A model generated the notes under the pieces. That model did no database searches and was not told where the DNA came from. It worked only from the letters and a program-made list of their open reading frames with translations. This document shows, in pieces, positions 14,979-23,550 of a stretch of 64,000 nt of DNA; position 1 is the first letter of the stretch, and each line of letters opens with the position of its first letter. The position numbers and the translations under genes were made by a program. This DNA is from Gammaproteobacteria bacterium (lineage in GTDB: Bacteria; Pseudomonadota; Gammaproteobacteria; Burkholderiales; Rhodocyclaceae). Location: NCBI GenBank assembly GCA_018819515.1, contig JAHJPX010000013.1, positions 71,332 through 135,331 on the forward strand. The letters run 5' to 3'.

Positions 14979-16013
14979 ATGCGAACGCTGATTCTCGCTC
15001 GTCCGGACGACTGGCACCTGCATTTGCGCGACGGCGCAGTGCTGGCGGCAGTGCTGCCCGATACCGCGCGGCGTTTCGCCCGCGCCATCGTCATGCCCAA
15101 CCTCAAGCCGCCCGTGACGACGGTCGAGCAGGCCGCGGCCTATCGCGAGCGCATTCTTGCCGGCGTACCGCCAGGGCTGACTTTTTCTCCCTTGATGACG
15201 CTTTACCTCACCGACAACACGCCGTCGGTGGAAATCGAACGGGCCAGGGCGAGCGGGTTCGTGCATGCGGTGAAGCTCTACCCGGCGGGCGCGACGACCA
15301 ATTCGGATGCCGGCGTTACCGACCTTGCCCACTGCCGCGCGACGCTGGCGAAGATGGAAGCGCTCGGCGTGCCGTTGCTGGTGCATGGCGAGGTGACCGA
15401 CCCGGCAGTCGACATCTTCGACCGCGAGGCGGTGTTCATCGAGCGCGTGCTGGCGCCGCTGCTCAGGGACTTCCCGGCGCTGAAGCTGGTGCTCGAACAC
15501 GTGACGACAAAGGACGGCGTTGACTTCGTGCTCGGCAGCGGCGCCAATGTCGCGGCGACGATCACCGCGCATCATCTGCTGCTCAACCGCAACGCCATTT
15601 TCCAGGGCGGCATCCGTCCGCATCACTACTGCCTGCCGGTGCTCAAGCGCGAACGGCATCGCGAGGCGCTGGTCGCCGCGGCGACGTCCGGCAACCCGAA
15701 GTTCTTTCTCGGCACCGACTCGGCGCCGCACGGCCGGCGTACCAAGGAGGCGGCCTGTGGTTGCGCCGGCTGCTACACCGCGCATGCCGGCATCGAGCTC
15801 TACGCCGAGGCGTTCGAGGCCGCGGGCGCGCTCGACCGGCTGGAAGGCTTCGCCAGCCGCTTCGGCGCCGATTTCTACAATCTGCCGCGCAATGCAGAGC
15901 GCATCACGCTGGTGAAGGAGAACTGGACTGTGCCGTCGACGCTGGCATTCGGGGATGGCGATGCCCTGGTGCCTTTGCGGGCGGGTGAAACGGTGACATG
16001 GAGGCTGACATGA
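14979..16013 (+). CDS. pyrC: Dihydroorotase, class II
   Basis: 344 residues, full length. Metal-binding DWHLHLRDG near the N-terminus, carbamylated-Lys region VKLYPAGATTNS, HGE and LGTDSAPH. It converts carbamoyl aspartate to dihydroorotate in pyrimidine synthesis. The loop before PLMTLYLTDNT is encoded by a dispersed repeat copy (GVPPGLTFS). The 3' end overlaps the next gene by 4 bases. Confidence 0.95.
   Translation: MRTLILARPDDWHLHLRDGAVLAAVLPDTARRFARAIVMPNLKPPVTTVEQAAAYRERILAGVPPGLTFSPLMTLYLTDNTPSVEIERARASGFVHAVKLYPAGATTNSDAGVTDLAHCRATLAKMEALGVPLLVHGEVTDPAVDIFDREAVFIERVLAPLLRDFPALKLVLEHVTTKDGVDFVLGSGANVAATITAHHLLLNRNAIFQGGIRPHHYCLPVLKRERHREALVAAATSGNPKFFLGTDSAPHGRRTKEAACGCAGCYTAHAGIELYAEAFEAAGALDRLEGFASRFGADFYNLPRNAERITLVKENWTVPSTLAFGDGDALVPLRAGETVTWRLT
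15161..15185 (-). repeat. 25-bp dispersed repeat, copy 7
   Basis: 22 of 25 matches; CCTGG variant. It encodes GVPPGLTF in PyrC, at a loop that is variable among dihydroorotases. Confidence 0.9.
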
Positions 16014-16450
16014 AGCGATGGATTCTTCTTCTGGTGATGGCGATGCTGGTTTCCGCCTGTTCCAAGGAACCGGCGGCATACCTGATTGCGGGCAGCCAGG
16101 TTTCCATCACCGTCGAGCGGATCAAACCCAACTTCTGGACCAAGGGTTGGGATCTCGATCTGGTCGCGCGCCAGCATCCCAATTGCCAGCGGCGTTATCA
16201 CCTCAAGCACACCAACAGCACCAAGGTCAGGGTCGACGTCTATAGCCCGCAGCGGGGCGTCTTCATCCTCCGGCAGGGCAAACGCTGGTATGTCACCGAC
16301 CTGCGCACCTGCGCCTTCGATACCTTCGCCGACCCGCCGCCGGCGCCGGGCGAACCGATGGGCAGTTTCATGGAAAAGGGCGGCGTGTTCACGTTCGTTG
16401 AGAGCGGAGGCCGCGCCTCGGCTCCCGACACGGATGCCGAGGCCGATTAG
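16010..16450 (+). CDS. Hypothetical lipoprotein
   Basis: 146 residues with a signal peptide and lipobox (LVSAC). The remainder has RIKPNFWTKGWDLDLVARQHPNCQRRYHLKH and an RGVFILRQGKRWYVTDLRTC segment, likely a small beta-rich domain with conserved Cys. ATG 16010 has a good GGAGG site inside the end of pyrC. No function is assigned. Confidence 0.75.
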   Translation: MKRWILLLVMAMLVSACSKEPAAYLIAGSQVSITVERIKPNFWTKGWDLDLVARQHPNCQRRYHLKHTNSTKVRVDVYSPQRGVFILRQGKRWYVTDLRTCAFDTFADPPPAPGEPMGSFMEKGGVFTFVESGGRASAPDTDAEAD

Positions 16451-16459
16451 GCCGGCTGA

Positions 16460-16465
16460 TACAAT
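16460..16465 (+). promoter_or_regulatory. -10 element of rnpB
   Basis: TACAAT lies 8 bases before the predicted 5' end of the RNase P RNA. No convincing -35 is seen. Confidence 0.45.
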
Positions 16466-16473
16466 TCCATCCG

Positions 16474-16840
16474 GAAGTCCGCCAGGCAACCGCTGGGTGT
16501 GTAAAAGCACTTGGAGGAAAGTCCGGGCCCCATAGAGCAGGATGCCGGCTAACGGCCGGGCGCAGCAAGCCGCGCAAGCGGCCCAAGGCGACAGACAGTG
16601 CAACAGAAAGATACCGCCCAAGTTCGCAAGGACCGGCAAGGGTGAAATGGCGGGGTAAGAGCCCACCGCGGACGTGGTAACACGGACGGCATGGCAAACC
16701 TCATCCGGGGCAAGGCCAAATAGGGGAGCATTGGCGTGGCTCGCGTCGCTCCCGGGTAGGCTGCTAGAGGCCGTCGGTAACGGCGGTCCCAGAGGAATGG
16801 TTGCCCACGACAGAACCCGGCTTATCGGCGGACTTCCATC
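16474..16840 (+). ncRNA. rnpB: RNase P RNA, bacterial type A
   Basis: The 5' strand GAAGTCCGCC pairs with the 3' strand GGCGGACTTC (16827-16836). Conserved blocks are in order: GGAGGAAAGTCCGGGC, ACAGAAAGATACCGCC, AAGGGTGAAATGGCGGGGT, AGAGCCCACCG, the J-region AAACCTCATCCGG, GAGGAATGGTTGCC and ACAGAACCCGGCTTATCGG. It is the catalytic RNA for tRNA 5' maturation. Confidence 0.97.
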
Positions 16841-17044
16841 TCGCCTTCTGTCATCGCGGAAGCGAGGCGACGAAATAGCCGGGCGGGCGAGGGCGCAAGC
16901 TGTTACACTGCGCGCCGCGCTTCTCCTTATCAGTCATTGTTGCGCGTCGCGACCGGAATTCCTTTCCCGCGTTTACCCCATTAAGTGTTCTGCCTCGACT
17001 GGTTCGTGCCTCATCGCACGCAGGGCCGAATCCAGGAGCAATTC

Positions 17045-18397
17045 ATGCATTTCACCGACCTTGGCCTTTCGGCCGAGATTCTGCGTTCCATTTCCGAGCA
17101 GGGTTACGACACGCCCACGCCCATCCAGGCGCAGGCGATTCCCGTCGTGCTCGCCGGCCGCGACCTGATGGCCGCCGCCCAGACCGGCACCGGCAAGACC
17201 GCCGGCTTCACCCTGCCCATCCTGCAACTGCTTTCCACCCGCGATACCGGCCTGTCGATGAAGCGCTTCAAGCCGCGCTGCCTCGTGCTGGTGCCCACCC
17301 GCGAACTCGCCGTGCAAGTGCATGACAGCGTGCGCACCTACGGCAAGCATCTGCGCCTCAAGGCCACCGCGATCTACGGCGGCGTCGGCATGGGCGGGCA
17401 GCTCAACGCGCTGCGGGCCGGCGTCGACATCATCGTCGCCACGCCGGGCCGTTTGCTCGATCACATCGACCAGCGCAGCGTCGATCTCTCGGGTATCGAA
17501 ATCCTCGTCCTCGACGAAGCCGACCGCATGCTCGACATGGGCTTCATCCGCGACATCCGCAAGATCATTTCGCTGCTGCCGAAGAAGAAGCAGACCCTGC
17601 TGTTCTCGGCTACCTTCTCCGACGAGATTCGCGGCCTCGCCGCCGGCCTGCTCAACGACCCCGTCACCGTCGAAGTCGCGCGCCGCAATGCCACGGCCGA
17701 GAATGTCGCGCAGTCCGTCTATCACGTCGACCGCGACCGCAAGCGCGACCTGCTGATCCAGTTGATCGACGACCACAAGTGGCACCAGGTGCTGGTGTTC
17801 ACGCGCACCAAGCACGGCGCCGACGCACTCTCCGATCGCCTCGGCAAGGCCGGCATCAAGAGCGCCGCCCTGCACGGCAACAAGAGCCAGGGCCAGCGCC
17901 AGCGCGCGCTCGACGACTTCAAGCGCCTCAAGCTCAACGTGCTGGTCGCCACCGACATCGCCGCGCGCGGCATCGACATCGACGAACTGCCGCACGTCGT
18001 GAACTACGAACTGCCCAACGTGCCGGAAGACTACGTGCACCGCATCGGCCGCACCGGCCGCGCCGGCAGTTCGGGTCAGGCGGTCTCGCTGGTCTGCGTC
18101 GACGAACACCGCCTGTTGCGTGACATCGAGCGGCTGCTGAAGAAGGACATCGAGAAGAAGGTCGTCGCCGGCTTCGAACCCGATCCGCGCATCAAGCCGG
18201 AACCGATACAGAAACCGCGCGGTGCCGGTAGCGGCCGTGATGGCAAGGCGTCCCACGGCGCCCGCCAAAGTCAGCCGTCGCGACACGCCGAAGCAAAGCG
18301 GCCGGCCGGTCCTCGCCAGGGCCACGGCCAGCAACGCGCCGGGCAGGGCGGCGGTCGTCGCAACGCGGGCGGTTCCCGCGGCGCCCGCGACTACTGA
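17045..18397 (+). CDS. rhlE: DEAD-box ATP-dependent RNA helicase, RhlE-type
   Basis: 450 residues. Q motif (TPTPIQAQAIPVVLAGRDL), motif I AQTGTGKT, motif II VLDEADRMLDMGF, motif III SAT, and HRIGRTGRAG. A basic Gly/Arg/Gln-rich tail of about 70 residues follows the core, and the tail includes a dispersed repeat copy. ATG 17045 has an AGGAG site. It lies after rnpB with no operon partner. Confidence 0.92.
   Translation: MHFTDLGLSAEILRSISEQGYDTPTPIQAQAIPVVLAGRDLMAAAQTGTGKTAGFTLPILQLLSTRDTGLSMKRFKPRCLVLVPTRELAVQVHDSVRTYGKHLRLKATAIYGGVGMGGQLNALRAGVDIIVATPGRLLDHIDQRSVDLSGIEILVLDEADRMLDMGFIRDIRKIISLLPKKKQTLLFSATFSDEIRGLAAGLLNDPVTVEVARRNATAENVAQSVYHVDRDRKRDLLIQLIDDHKWHQVLVFTRTKHGADALSDRLGKAGIKSAALHGNKSQGQRQRALDDFKRLKLNVLVATDIAARGIDIDELPHVVNYELPNVPEDYVHRIGRTGRAGSSGQAVSLVCVDEHRLLRDIERLLKKDIEKKVVAGFEPDPRIKPEPIQKPRGAGSGRDGKASHGARQSQPSRHAEAKRPAGPRQGHGQQRAGQGGGRRNAGGSRGARDY
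18266..18290 (+). repeat. 25-bp dispersed repeat, copy 8
   Basis: 23 of 25 matches. It encodes RQSQPSRHAE in the disordered tail of the helicase. Confidence 0.9.
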
Positions 18398-18507
18398 TCA
18401 AGCCGTAACGGGCGGCGCACGTCGACGACGTTCGCCGTCTTGTCGCGCATGGCGTGGCGGGCAAACGGCGATGCTCCCGCGGCGGAATCGGCAGGGCGGG
18501 GAACCAC

Positions 18508-18600
18508 TTTGAGAATATTCGTGGTCTGTCCCCAATTATTCTCCTATTGAAGTGTCCGTCCTGCACGGGTCAGCTCAGGCTGACCCCAATTAATCCACAG
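18508..18600. repeat. Two direct copies of a CCCCAATTA motif in a degraded intergenic patch
   Basis: GTCTGTCCCCAATTATTCTC near 18522-18541 and GGCTGACCCCAATTAATCC near 18579-18597 are similar direct repeats at the edge of the AT-richer patch. Motifs of this kind often flank transposon remnants. Between the helicase stop (18397) and 18607 there is no gene. Confidence 0.4.
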
Positions 18601-18607
18601 CCCTCAA

Positions 18608-19291
18608 TTACGTACGGCGTCGGCTTTTTGCGGAGCTTCCATAGGTGGCCCTGTAGAACTGCTCCGAACCAAATGCAAGAAAGACGCCGCCAAGCAGAAC
18701 AATGGCGACTGAGCCCGCGTCCTCCATCTTCGACCAACTCAAAAACATGTAGAGCGCGAATGCTGCGATGCCAACAAACCCCCGGGGAAGTCTATTGGAT
18801 TCAGCGATCTCAAGATCGTCGGTTGTCTCGGCCGCTGATGCAGGTTCGAGAGCAGTACCCGAGATAAGGAAATTAGCTAGATCCACTGGGAGCACCATGG
18901 GAACCCCGGCGACGGTCTTGGTCTCGCCGCTCTTCATTCGCACCGTAACGACGTGGTTCCAGCCAAACTTCGAGCGAGCTTCATAGCTGGAAAGTTCAGC
19001 AAATCGTAAGCACACGAGCGCTCGGTCTTTGGCTTGCATCCACAGTCGCAGATTGGTAGCGAGGAGCAGCACTCTCCCGTGCTCAACCTTGAGCGATACA
19101 AGAAACTCGCCAGCGCCTGGCGGATACAAGCGCAAGAAGTCACTTAGGGCGGGGCTATTCAGGTAGGGGTCAGCGAGCCAGCCTTCAAGTGATATATGAG
19201 ATACGTCAGCATATGTCGAGCTGAGTGGGCCAAGGGCTCCGTCACGCAGGGCGCGGTACGTTGTCTCAAGAAACTCTCGATGTGTGCTCAT
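18608..19291 (-). CDS. Hypothetical protein with two C-terminal membrane helices
   Basis: 227 residues. The N-terminal about 150 residues look soluble and beta-rich (EFLVSLKVEHGRVLLLATNLRLWMQ, VVTVRMKSGETKTV), perhaps a PH-like domain. Two hydrophobic helices follow (GFVGIAAFALYMFLSW, VAIVLLGGVFLAFG), then a basic tail. Its codon use is less GC-biased than the neighbours', suggesting acquisition. No family is recognised. Confidence 0.6.
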   Translation of the reverse strand: MSTHREFLETTYRALRDGALGPLSSTYADVSHISLEGWLADPYLNSPALSDFLRLYPPGAGEFLVSLKVEHGRVLLLATNLRLWMQAKDRALVCLRFAELSSYEARSKFGWNHVVTVRMKSGETKTVAGVPMVLPVDLANFLISGTALEPASAAETTDDLEIAESNRLPRGFVGIAAFALYMFLSWSKMEDAGSVAIVLLGGVFLAFGSEQFYRATYGSSAKSRRRT

Positions 19292-19344
19292 GCCGTTCTC
19301 CGAAGAGTGTCGATGTGAAACGCCGAACTTGTTTTCTGCCAGGG

Positions 19345-19372
19345 ACCAAAAGGGTCAGACCAAAAGGGTCAG
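19345..19372 (+). repeat. Tandem 14-bp repeat ACCAAAAGGGTCAG
   Basis: Two head-to-tail copies (19345-19358 and 19359-19372). The AAAAGGGTC core recurs at 62893 in the second AT-richer patch. Confidence 0.7.
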
Positions 19373-19528
19373 TGTCATTTCGCTTTTCACCCAGTTGCAT
19401 CATCGTTCCACCATTTCAAAACCCCAAGGTTCCGCTGCTCGTGTACCGGAGCCCCATCGTGATGGGACATTCGATGACACGTTTCCCGTTGCCATTTTCC
19501 GTGCCGCCACTCGCCACGTCTCAACACC

Positions 19529-19553
19529 CGGCGTCCTGCCACGGCTGACTTTT
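19529..19553 (-). repeat. 25-bp dispersed repeat, copy 9 (intergenic)
   Basis: 22 of 25 matches. One of two copies lying wholly outside genes; it is in the gene-free segment before mraZ. Confidence 0.9.
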
Positions 19554-20102
19554 CCCGCCACGGACTCGTATCTGACGATCCAGAGGCAACAGCCCGCCCA
19601 TCCGGAAAATTCACGTGCGCCGGGGAAAGACTCATCGAAACGGCTATCGGATGTATCGGAGGGATCCACTTCGGAAGCCAAGCTCAAGCGCCTGGTTTCG
19701 CCGGCCTGCGCCGGCTCGGAACTGCTGTCGATCACGCGCCCTCCTCGATTCCCTGTCCATTGCCTCGAAAGACACTCGGCCGCGACAGCGGTTGACCACC
19801 CGCCACGTCGCGGTTGAACTGCGTTCTCTCTCGGGGAATCGTCGGCCCGCGTGGGCGCGGGTCCTGGGTGATCGGGAGCTTATCGACAGGCGGCATTTCT
19901 GCCAAGACCGGCAATCGGGGATAGACGGGGCCTTCCTCGCGGTGTTCTGGTTTTCCAACACCGTCCCGCATGCCATGATCTTGATAGTTCACTTTCAGTC
20001 CGCGATCTATCTCCATTGATTTTATTGGTGAAATATTTGAGACTTTAATCTCAAAAGTCGCCGTAAGTCATTGTCGGGCCAGAACATTTTGCAATTTTCC
20101 CC

Positions 20103-20131
20103 TTGACCGACGGATTTTTGTTCCCTAGAGT
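20103..20131 (+). promoter_or_regulatory. Sigma70 promoter of mraZ / dcw cluster
   Basis: TTGACC (20103-20108) and TAGAGT (20126-20131) are separated by 17 bases. The MraZ repeats begin at the -10 edge, so bound MraZ would block initiation. Confidence 0.7.
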
Positions 20132-20154
20132 GGGAGGAAGTGGGAAGAAGTGGA
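20131..20154 (+). promoter_or_regulatory. MraZ operator, three direct repeats
   Basis: TGGGAGGAAG, TGGGAAGAAG and TGGACA start at 20131, 20141 and 20151, a 10-bp period, matching the TGGGN repeats bound by MraZ. This indicates autoregulation of the dcw operon. Confidence 0.8.
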
Positions 20155-20193
20155 CAATCTGGTCCATTGTCGGCCTCCGGTTGAGGGGAATGG

Positions 20194-20640
20194 ATGTTTC
20201 AAGGAGCGACATCGCTGAGCCTGGATGCCAAGGGACGCATGGCCGTCCCTGCGCGGCATCGCGATGCGTTGGCAAAGGCGGCCGAAGGCCGGCTGGTGCT
20301 GACCGCCCATCCGCACCGTTGCCTGCTCCTTTATCCGGCGCCCGACTGGGAGCCGATCCGCGCCCGCATCCTCGCCTCGCCCAGCCTCGAATCGCAGTCC
20401 GCGAAATTGCGGCGGCTGCTGGTGGGTTTTGCCGTCGAGCTGGTAATGGATGCCGCGGGGCGCGTGCTGGTGGCGCCCGAGTTGCGCCAATACGCGGGGC
20501 TGGAAAAGGACATCTGGCTGGTCGGGCAGGGCAGCCATTTCGAGCTTTGGTCCGATTCCGGATGGAAGCAGCAACAGGAGGAAATCTTCGCGCTGGGCGA
20601 CAAGCTGTTGCCGCCCGGCATGGAAAACCTGGCGCTGTGA
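20194..20640 (+). CDS. mraZ: Transcriptional regulator MraZ
   Basis: 148 residues with two SpoVT/AbrB-like halves: MFQGATSLSLDAKGRMAVPARHRD and VELVMDAAGRVLVAPELRQYAGL. It is a DNA-binding repressor of the dcw cluster and the first gene of the operon. Operator repeats lie 40-60 bases upstream. Confidence 0.97.
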   Translation: MFQGATSLSLDAKGRMAVPARHRDALAKAAEGRLVLTAHPHRCLLLYPAPDWEPIRARILASPSLESQSAKLRRLLVGFAVELVMDAAGRVLVAPELRQYAGLEKDIWLVGQGSHFELWSDSGWKQQQEEIFALGDKLLPPGMENLAL

Positions 20641-21560
20641 GCGCTGGCTCACACGTCAGCGTATTGCTTGAGGAAGCAGTCGAAGCGCTGGCGATCAAAC
20701 CGGACGGCACCTACGTCGACGCGACTTTCGGTCGTGGCGGCCACAGCCGGGAGATCCTGGCGCGGCTGGGACCGGATGGACGCTTGATCGCGCTGGACCG
20801 CGATCCGGCGGCGGTGGCGGCGGGGCAGGCGATGGCCGATCCGCGCTTCACGCTGGTGCACGCGGCTTTCGGGCGGTTCGACGAGGTGCTGGATGGTTTG
20901 GACGTCGGACCGGTGGATGGAGTGTTGCTGGACATCGGGGTGTCCTCGCCGCAACTGGATACGCCCGAACGGGGCATGAGCTTTCGTTTCGATGCGCCGC
21001 TGGACATGCGCATGGACACGAGTGAAGGGGAGACCGCGGCCGAATTCCTGGCCCGGGCCGAACAACGCGAAATCGAAAAGGTGATAAGGGACTATGGGGA
21101 AGAACGGTTTGCTCATGCGATTGCAAAGGCGGTTGTTGCTGCTCGGGGCCAATTCGGTATTACAAGCACAGGGCAACTTGCCGCGCTCGTGGAAAAAGCC
21201 GTGCGGACGCGTGAACCGGGCCAGCACCCGGCGACGCGCAGCTTTCAGGCTCTACGGATTTACGTCAATCGGGAGCTTGAGGAGCTGTCGCTAGTCCTGC
21301 CGCAATGCGCGGCTCGACTCGCTCCCGGAGGAAGGATGGTCGTGATCAGTTTCCACTCTCTGGAAGATCGCATCGTCAAGCGTTTCCTGCGCGACGAGAG
21401 CCAGCCGCCGAAGCTGCCCAGCCGGCTGCCGGTGCGCGCCGCCGAACTGCCGGAACCCCGCCTGCGCCTGCTCGGCAAGCCCGTGCATGCCTCCGACGCG
21501 GAAATCGACGCGAATCCGCGCGCCCGCAGCGCCGTCATGCGCGTCGCGGAACGGCGGTGA
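20637..21560 (+). CDS. rsmH: 16S rRNA (cytosine1402-N4)-methyltransferase
   Basis: 307 residues. HVSVLLEEAVEAL, the SAM site DATFGRGGHSREIL, GVLLDIGVSSPQLDTPERGMSF and VISFHSLEDRIVKRF. GTG 20637 overlaps the mraZ stop (GTGA). RsmH and RsmI (14.1 kb) modify the same nucleotide, C1402. Confidence 0.96.
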   Translation: MSAGSHVSVLLEEAVEALAIKPDGTYVDATFGRGGHSREILARLGPDGRLIALDRDPAAVAAGQAMADPRFTLVHAAFGRFDEVLDGLDVGPVDGVLLDIGVSSPQLDTPERGMSFRFDAPLDMRMDTSEGETAAEFLARAEQREIEKVIRDYGEERFAHAIAKAVVAARGQFGITSTGQLAALVEKAVRTREPGQHPATRSFQALRIYVNRELEELSLVLPQCAARLAPGGRMVVISFHSLEDRIVKRFLRDESQPPKLPSRLPVRAAELPEPRLRLLGKPVHASDAEIDANPRARSAVMRVAERR

Positions 21561-21564
21561 TGCG

Positions 21565-21831
21565 ATGCTGCGCACCAACCTCATCCTGCTGTGGATCGCC
21601 GTGATGTGCGCCCTGAGCGTGGTGTCGGCGAACCACCGCGCGCGCAAGCTCGTCACCGAGTATGAGCGCGAGCAGACCCGCATGCGCGAACTCGATGTCG
21701 AATGGGGACAGTTGCAACTCGAACAGAGCACCTGGGCCAACCACGCGCGCATTGAAAAGATCGCCCGGGAGAAGCTGGGCATGCGCGTGCCGACGCCCGC
21801 GCAGATCGTGTCGCTGGAGGCGCCGAGGTGA
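21565..21831 (+). CDS. ftsL: Cell division protein FtsL
   Basis: 88 residues: one N-terminal membrane helix (ILLWIAVMCALSVVSA), then a coiled-coil (RKLVTEYEREQTRMRELDVEWGQLQLEQ) and IEKIAREKLGMRVP. A bitopic divisome scaffold working with FtsB and FtsQ. It starts 4 bases after rsmH. Confidence 0.92.
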   Translation: MLRTNLILLWIAVMCALSVVSANHRARKLVTEYEREQTRMRELDVEWGQLQLEQSTWANHARIEKIAREKLGMRVPTPAQIVSLEAPR

Positions 21832-23546
21832 AGTTCGCCCGCAGTCCCATCCTCGTCCAGCGCCTCTCGCCCGGCCGCTCGCGCTTCGTCGTGTTGATAC
21901 TGCTGGCCAGCTTTGTCGTGCTGGCCGGTCGCTCCTTCCACTTGCAGGTGCTCGAGACCGACTTCCTGCAAAAGAAAGGGGAGGACCGCTACGAGCGCGT
22001 GCTCGAAATCTCCGCCACCCGCGGACGCATACTCGACCGGTATGGCGACGTGCTGGCGATTTCGACGCCGGTCAAGGCGATCTGGGCGATTCCGGAAGAT
22101 GCGCGGCTCTCGCCCGCGCAGTCGCGGCAACTCGCGAAACTGCTGGAAATGAATGTGCGCGAGATCAACCGCAAGCTTGCCTCTGAAAAGGACTTCGTCT
22201 TCCTCAAGCGGCAGATTCCGCCCGATGTCGCCGACAAGATAGCGGCCCTGGGCCTGCCGGGCATCCATGATCAGCGCGAGTATCGCCGCTACTACCCGTC
22301 GGGCGACGCGACGGCGCACGTCCTTGGATTTACCGGCGTGGACGACACGGGCCAGGAAGGCGTCGAGCTGGCGATGAATGACCTGCTGAACGGCAAGCCC
22401 GGCAGCCGCCGCGTCATCAAGGACCGTCGCGGCGAGATCGTCGAGGACGTCGAGTCGATCCATGCCCCTCAGGAGGGCCGTGACGTCACGCTGGCGCTCG
22501 ACGCAAAAATCCAGTATCTCGCCTACAGCCAGTTGCGCAAGGCCGTGTTTGAGCACAAGGCCAAGGCCGGTGGCGTCGTGGTGCTGGATGTCAAGACCGG
22601 CGAGATCCTCGCCCTGGCCAACATGCCGACCTACAACCCGAACAACCGCGGGCGATTGGTCGGCGCGCAATTGCGCAATCGTGCCTTTACCGACACCTTC
22701 GAGCCCGGGTCCACCTTCAAACCGTTTACGGCCGCGCTGGCGCTGGAAAAGGGCAGGTTCCACTTCAATACGCCGATCGATACCTCGCCCGGACGGCTGA
22801 CCATCGGTTCGGCAACGATCCACGACGCCCATAAGCACGAGGTGCTGACGCTGGCCGAGGTCGTCCAGAAGTCGTCGAACGTCGGCGTCGCCAAAGTGGC
22901 CCTGACCTTTGCACCAAAGGAAATGTGGCAGATGTTCGACGACCTTGGCTTCGGTGTTCCGCTCAAGCTTGGCTTCCCCGGCGAAGTGGGCGGCCGGCTG
23001 CGGCCGGCCCAGACCTGGCGGCCGATCGAGCAAGCGACCATGTCCTACGGCCATGGCATTTCGGTGACGCTGATGCAGTTGGCGCACGCCTATCTGACCT
23101 TCGCCCGTGACGGCGATCTGATTCCGGTTTCGTTGACCCGCGTGGATGTGCCGCCCGTCACGGGTACCCGGGTGTACTCCGCGCCGACGGCGCACGAAGT
23201 GCGCACCATGCTGGAGATGGCGGTGCAGCCGGGCGGCACCGCACCCAGGGCGCAAGTGCCCGGTTACCGGGTGGCAGGCAAGACCGGAACCGCGCGCAAG
23301 CTCGATGGAGGTCGCTATACGGAAAAGTACGTCGCCTCGTTCATCGGCTTTGCGCCTGCGTCGGATCCGCGCCTGATCGTCGCGGTCATGGTCGACGAGC
23401 CGTCCGGCAAGCAGTACTACGGCGGTGAAGTGGCGGCGCCCGCGTTCGCGGAGATCATGTCCGGCGCGCTGCGCGCCCTTGGCGTGCCGCAAGATATGCC
23501 GCTCCGGCCGCTGATCGTGGCCGAGGCGGTGAAGGAGGGGGTGTAA
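21828..23546 (+). CDS. ftsI: Septal peptidoglycan transpeptidase FtsI (PBP3)
   Basis: 572 residues: an N-terminal anchor (RFVVLILLASFVVLAGRSF), a dimerisation domain (ATRGRILDRYGDVLA), and a transpeptidase domain with GSTFKPF (catalytic Ser), SSN and KTGTA. It overlaps ftsL by 4 bases. Confidence 0.96.
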   Translation: MKFARSPILVQRLSPGRSRFVVLILLASFVVLAGRSFHLQVLETDFLQKKGEDRYERVLEISATRGRILDRYGDVLAISTPVKAIWAIPEDARLSPAQSRQLAKLLEMNVREINRKLASEKDFVFLKRQIPPDVADKIAALGLPGIHDQREYRRYYPSGDATAHVLGFTGVDDTGQEGVELAMNDLLNGKPGSRRVIKDRRGEIVEDVESIHAPQEGRDVTLALDAKIQYLAYSQLRKAVFEHKAKAGGVVVLDVKTGEILALANMPTYNPNNRGRLVGAQLRNRAFTDTFEPGSTFKPFTAALALEKGRFHFNTPIDTSPGRLTIGSATIHDAHKHEVLTLAEVVQKSSNVGVAKVALTFAPKEMWQMFDDLGFGVPLKLGFPGEVGGRLRPAQTWRPIEQATMSYGHGISVTLMQLAHAYLTFARDGDLIPVSLTRVDVPPVTGTRVYSAPTAHEVRTMLEMAVQPGGTAPRAQVPGYRVAGKTGTARKLDGGRYTEKYVASFIGFAPASDPRLIVAVMVDEPSGKQYYGGEVAAPAFAEIMSGALRALGVPQDMPLRPLIVAEAVKEGV

Positions 23547-23550
23547 GCCC

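Larger units (their letters stand above)
19292..20102. other. Gene-free accessory segment upstream of mraZ
   Basis: About 800 bases without a believable gene; the short frames lack ribosome sites and family features. It contains a tandem 14-mer (19345-19372), one dispersed repeat copy (19529-19553) and, at its end, the AT-rich lead-in to the mraZ promoter. Confidence 0.5.

Noticed and set aside
19615..20019. 134-codon frame upstream of mraZ
   Set aside because: Basic, low-complexity translation without a start signal; overlapped by frames on all strands.
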